64,000 nt of DNA from Candidatus Kryptobacter tengchongensis (GTDB taxonomy: Bacteria > Bacteroidota > Ignavibacteria > Kryptoniales > Kryptoniaceae), in NCBI GenBank assembly GCA_001485605.1, contig FAON01000007.1, positions 180,188 through 244,187 of the forward strand. Reading direction: 5' to 3'. Shown here piece after piece: positions 61,753 to 64,000 of the stretch; position 1 is the stretch's first letter; every line of letters begins with the position of its first letter. The position numbers and the translations under genes were made by a program. Under the pieces are notes generated by a model. The model was not told where the DNA came from, ran no database searches, and saw only the letters and a list, made by a program, of their open reading frames with translations.

Positions 61753-63923
61753 ATATAAATACCAAATGTATTGCTATATTTGTAATCCACTACTTTAATG
61801 TTAAGCAAAAATTCTTTTATTTCATCATTCTTAACGTGATCACTAAGAGAGGATAAAGAATTTCCTTTTATCCTATAAAGAGGAATTGGAACCATAAAAT
61901 CTTTGATGAGTTCCATAAATAAGATTTTTTCTTTTCTATCTTTGAGTCTTATTCTTTCAATAATGTTTCTAAGAGAATCTTTTTCAAGGTTAAGTTTCTT
62001 TAGTATTTCTTCATTTTGGACCTCCTGATCTAATAAACATTTTGGAATAACCTCAATTTGACTTATATCACGAAATACTTCTTGCGCTTCCGTTTTTTTA
62101 TTAACTGAATAGTGTTTAACACTTTTTAATGCATTATTAAATTTAGTCCAATAATTGGTATTTTTTATATTTTCTTTAGAATAAAATTCTTCCGTCATTT
62201 GATACTTTTCTTTTTCAGATAAGATTCCACTCTTTAGAAAATCTTTAGATTTTTCCATAATCTCCTTTTCATAAACTGTTCCAATTCCTGAGGGGTCTTT
62301 TGTAAAAATATACACATTAGGTTCTGAGGGATAAAATTCACCATCACTTTTAAATCTCCTATAAATTCTGCCCATTCTTTGTACTAAAACATCCAAAGGA
62401 GACATTTCAGTGATTAAAATATCAAAATCAATATCAAGTGAAACTTCAATAACCTGAGTAGAGATTAAAATTCCTTTAAAATCTTCTCTTAGCACAATAT
62501 TTTCTTTAAAATTCCTATCAAACCGCGTAAATCTGGAATGAAGTAATAAGGGTGAAAATTCTTTTAAAATTTTATATAACTCTTGAGCTTTTTCAACAGT
62601 ATTACACACAATTAGAATTTTACCTATTCCGTTGCTGATTAATTTTGACAGTAGTTTTTTTATGGTATTTTCTGCTAAAGGTTCATCCACCAACTTAACA
62701 TTATGCTTTTTTAAATTTGGAATTTTAGTTATTGAGAAATCAAGCGGGAGTTCATCTCTTACGAAAGATGGGAAAGTAGCTGTAACTATCAAAAATTTGC
62801 CACCTATAGAGGCTATTTCTTTTAAACCATGGATTATTATAGCCATTGTTTGAGGTGAATACGCTTGTATCTCATCAACTATCACCTTTGAATAGGAAAG
62901 AGTTGCATAAATTTTCTCAAAACCCAAATATTTCAAAGTTGCAGTAAAAATTTGATCAGCTGTGGAAACTATCAATGGATAAGATAAATTTTTAGCCATA
63001 TCGTAATGATAGAAAATATCATCTGTTGATAATTTTCTTTCCTCAAAAAATAAATTGCTCATTGCATCTGAATGAAGTAATCCAACTTTCTCCTTTCCAA
63101 ATAGTCCCTTCAATCTTCTAAACATAGCAGTAACTGAGGTTCTTACGGGTAGAGTATAAAAAGTCTTTTGGGAATTACTCCACAATAAAGACATTTCTGT
63201 TTTACCCATTCCTGTAGAGGCTATAACAATTCCATTCTTATTTTTATAATCTTTACTTACTTTACTTAATTCTGATAACTGCCATGGTTTAGCGGTCTTC
63301 TTTAGCAAAAAATTTTTGGTTATTTCATATTTATTGATTGGCTCAATTTCTACTGGAACTCCAGCAGATGCTGAATGATCTATTCTGTTTAATAAACCCA
63401 AGAGAATAACGAATTTTGATTCATTTTCTAAATCAATACCTCCATCTATTCTCCGAAAATAATATCTCTGAAGTTTTTCCAAATCTTTTTTGAATTCAAG
63501 AACTTTCTTCAAGTTGAAAGATTTATTGAAATACTCTTCTAATTTTGAAATATAGCGAGAAATATCATTACGAATTTCCTCTATTTTCTTTTCTCTCAAA
63601 TCAGGAAAATCTCTCCAATGATGGAAAGCCACAAGTTTTAAAAGCATCTCACTTTCATTTGGTAAGAAAAAGAGTGATAAAAAATTGTGTGGGATATCTG
63701 AAAGATTGAGAGATTCTCTGATCTTTTTCTGAAAAACTGAATTTGCTTTACCAAAATCATGGTAAAAGCATGCTTTTTTTAATATCTCCCAATCTTCTTC
63801 TCCAAGATTTATCCCCACCTTATTTGCTAATTTTCTTAAATTATCAAATGCATTCATCACATCATCAATGTGTTCTTTCAATGTCTTTTGAGGATGTGAT
63901 TTGGCTATTATTTCATCCACCAT
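61746..63923 (-). CDS. cas3: CRISPR-associated nuclease/helicase Cas3
   Basis: A 725-residue type I effector that unwinds and degrades target DNA recruited by Cascade. The HD nuclease domain has CFYHDFGKAN (His55, Asp56) and LVAFHHWRDF (His101-His102). The helicase has Walker A ASTGMGKTEMS (Lys241), the Cas3-type motif II IVDEIQAYSP (350-353), TATFPSF (motif III) and LVQRMGRIYRR (motif VI, about 515-523). All catalytic motifs are intact, so it should work. It overlaps the preceding gene by 16 bases. Two 60-base lines inside it (62401 and 63301) have only 17 and 15 G or C, lower than most of the window, which suggests acquisition by transfer. Confidence 0.95.
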   Translation of the reverse strand: MVDEIIAKSHPQKTLKEHIDDVMNAFDNLRKLANKVGINLGEEDWEILKKACFYHDFGKANSVFQKKIRESLNLSDIPHNFLSLFFLPNESEMLLKLVAFHHWRDFPDLREKKIEEIRNDISRYISKLEEYFNKSFNLKKVLEFKKDLEKLQRYYFRRIDGGIDLENESKFVILLGLLNRIDHSASAGVPVEIEPINKYEITKNFLLKKTAKPWQLSELSKVSKDYKNKNGIVIASTGMGKTEMSLLWSNSQKTFYTLPVRTSVTAMFRRLKGLFGKEKVGLLHSDAMSNLFFEERKLSTDDIFYHYDMAKNLSYPLIVSTADQIFTATLKYLGFEKIYATLSYSKVIVDEIQAYSPQTMAIIIHGLKEIASIGGKFLIVTATFPSFVRDELPLDFSITKIPNLKKHNVKLVDEPLAENTIKKLLSKLISNGIGKILIVCNTVEKAQELYKILKEFSPLLLHSRFTRFDRNFKENIVLREDFKGILISTQVIEVSLDIDFDILITEMSPLDVLVQRMGRIYRRFKSDGEFYPSEPNVYIFTKDPSGIGTVYEKEIMEKSKDFLKSGILSEKEKYQMTEEFYSKENIKNTNYWTKFNNALKSVKHYSVNKKTEAQEVFRDISQIEVIPKCLLDQEVQNEEILKKLNLEKDSLRNIIERIRLKDRKEKILFMELIKDFMVPIPLYRIKGNSLSSLSDHVKNDEIKEFLLNIKVVDYKYSNTFGIYME

Positions 63924-64000
63924 ATTGGTATTCCATCTATATGTATTTTTAATTTTTTCGCAACTGTTTGTTCTGCATGAGCATATTTGACTTTTATCAT
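63908..64000 (-). CDS. end of a gene upstream of cas3, probably cas5
   Basis: The last 31 codons of an open frame read VKYAHAEQTVAKKLKIHIDG, then IPIWWMK and a stop at 63910-63908, overlapping the cas3 start by 16 bases. In type I-B operons the gene immediately before cas3 is normally cas5, and Cas5 proteins often end in a short beta strand with aromatic residues. The rest lies beyond the window, so the family is inferred from position only. Confidence 0.5.
   Translation of the reverse strand: MIKVKYAHAEQTVAKKLKIHIDGIPIWWMK

Noticed and set aside
61591..63923. A genuine Cas3-Cas2 fusion protein
   Set aside because: The Cas2-like frame differs from the cas3 frame, and cas3 ends in TAA at 61748-61746. 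Known Cas2-Cas3 fusions (type I-F) have Cas2 at the N-terminus. A remnant explains the data better, though a programmed frameshift cannot be fully excluded by eye.

Overview
The window looks like a chromosomal segment of a Gram-negative, AT-rich bacterium of the Bacteroidota/Chlorobi (FCB) side of the tree. The evidence is a PorV/PorQ-family protein next to a protein ending in a type IX-secretion-like tail, a fused LpxC-FabZ enzyme, tandem OmpH/Skp genes beside bamA, a one-domain ArsA ATPase with an Hsp20-like tail as seen in Chlorobi relatives, and many signal peptides ending in FAQ or YSQ. Promoters that can be read by eye are of the TTGACA-N17-TATATT type, not the TTTG/TAnnTTTG type known from Bacteroidia. 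This points to an Ignavibacteria- or Kryptonia-like lineage rather than Bacteroidia. That placement is an inference from gene content only.

Layout. 1-897: lpdA, cut by the window edge. 1027-9110 (minus): a four-gene envelope cassette (DUF4397 lipoprotein, TonB-dependent receptor, 1,095-residue secreted protein, PorV-like protein) behind one strong promoter. 9381-10708 (plus): Fe-S carrier genes mrp and nfu. 10745-12932 (minus): pgeF and a Cys/Met PLP enzyme with an odd repeated N-terminus. 13143-17262 (plus): tRNA-Thr, a lipoprotein amidase, an SpmA/SpmB-like pair and an outer-membrane protein. 17305-24446 (minus): a holin-like small protein and a Cus-type copper/silver efflux operon with a HYC_CC_PP-like protein. 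24514-33704 (minus): an envelope biogenesis operon (uppS, bamA, two ompH, lpxD, lpxC-fabZ, lpxA), then lipoate ligase and panB. 33876-37471: arsA with a small partner, a DUF4198 protein, an unknown protein and ribE. 37585-38825: a two-gene unit with promoter and terminator, encoding a Braun-lipoprotein-like coiled coil and a LysM coiled coil. 38905-40681: phoH and mazG. 40712-43310: hutU and proline dehydrogenase. 43413-50933 (minus): purN-purH-mreBCD-mrdA-rodA. 51114-53072: groES-groEL under a CIRCE-like operator. 53267-57876: an Rrf2 regulator, tRNA-Ala, a ParB-like protein, a LonC-like protease and a cupin. 57978-59303: an octaheme hydroxylamine-oxidoreductase-like cytochrome. 59582-61132: a beta-helix lipoprotein. 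61238-64000: the end of a CRISPR-Cas system, probably type I-B.

The most interesting part is the right end. A four-repeat array and its leader lie directly downstream of a gene fragment that reads as the C-terminal half of Cas2. That fragment overlaps the stop codon of an apparently complete cas3. The usual I-B order is cas5-cas3-cas4-cas1-cas2-array. The sequence therefore looks like an in-place deletion of cas4, cas1 and the first half of cas2: interference genes kept, spacer acquisition lost.

Together the genes describe a cell that invests in its envelope (lipid A, outer-membrane assembly, elongasome, murein-binding proteins), copper defence, amino-acid catabolism to glutamate and possibly nitrogen-oxide respiration. 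I saw no insertion sequence, prophage or rRNA.
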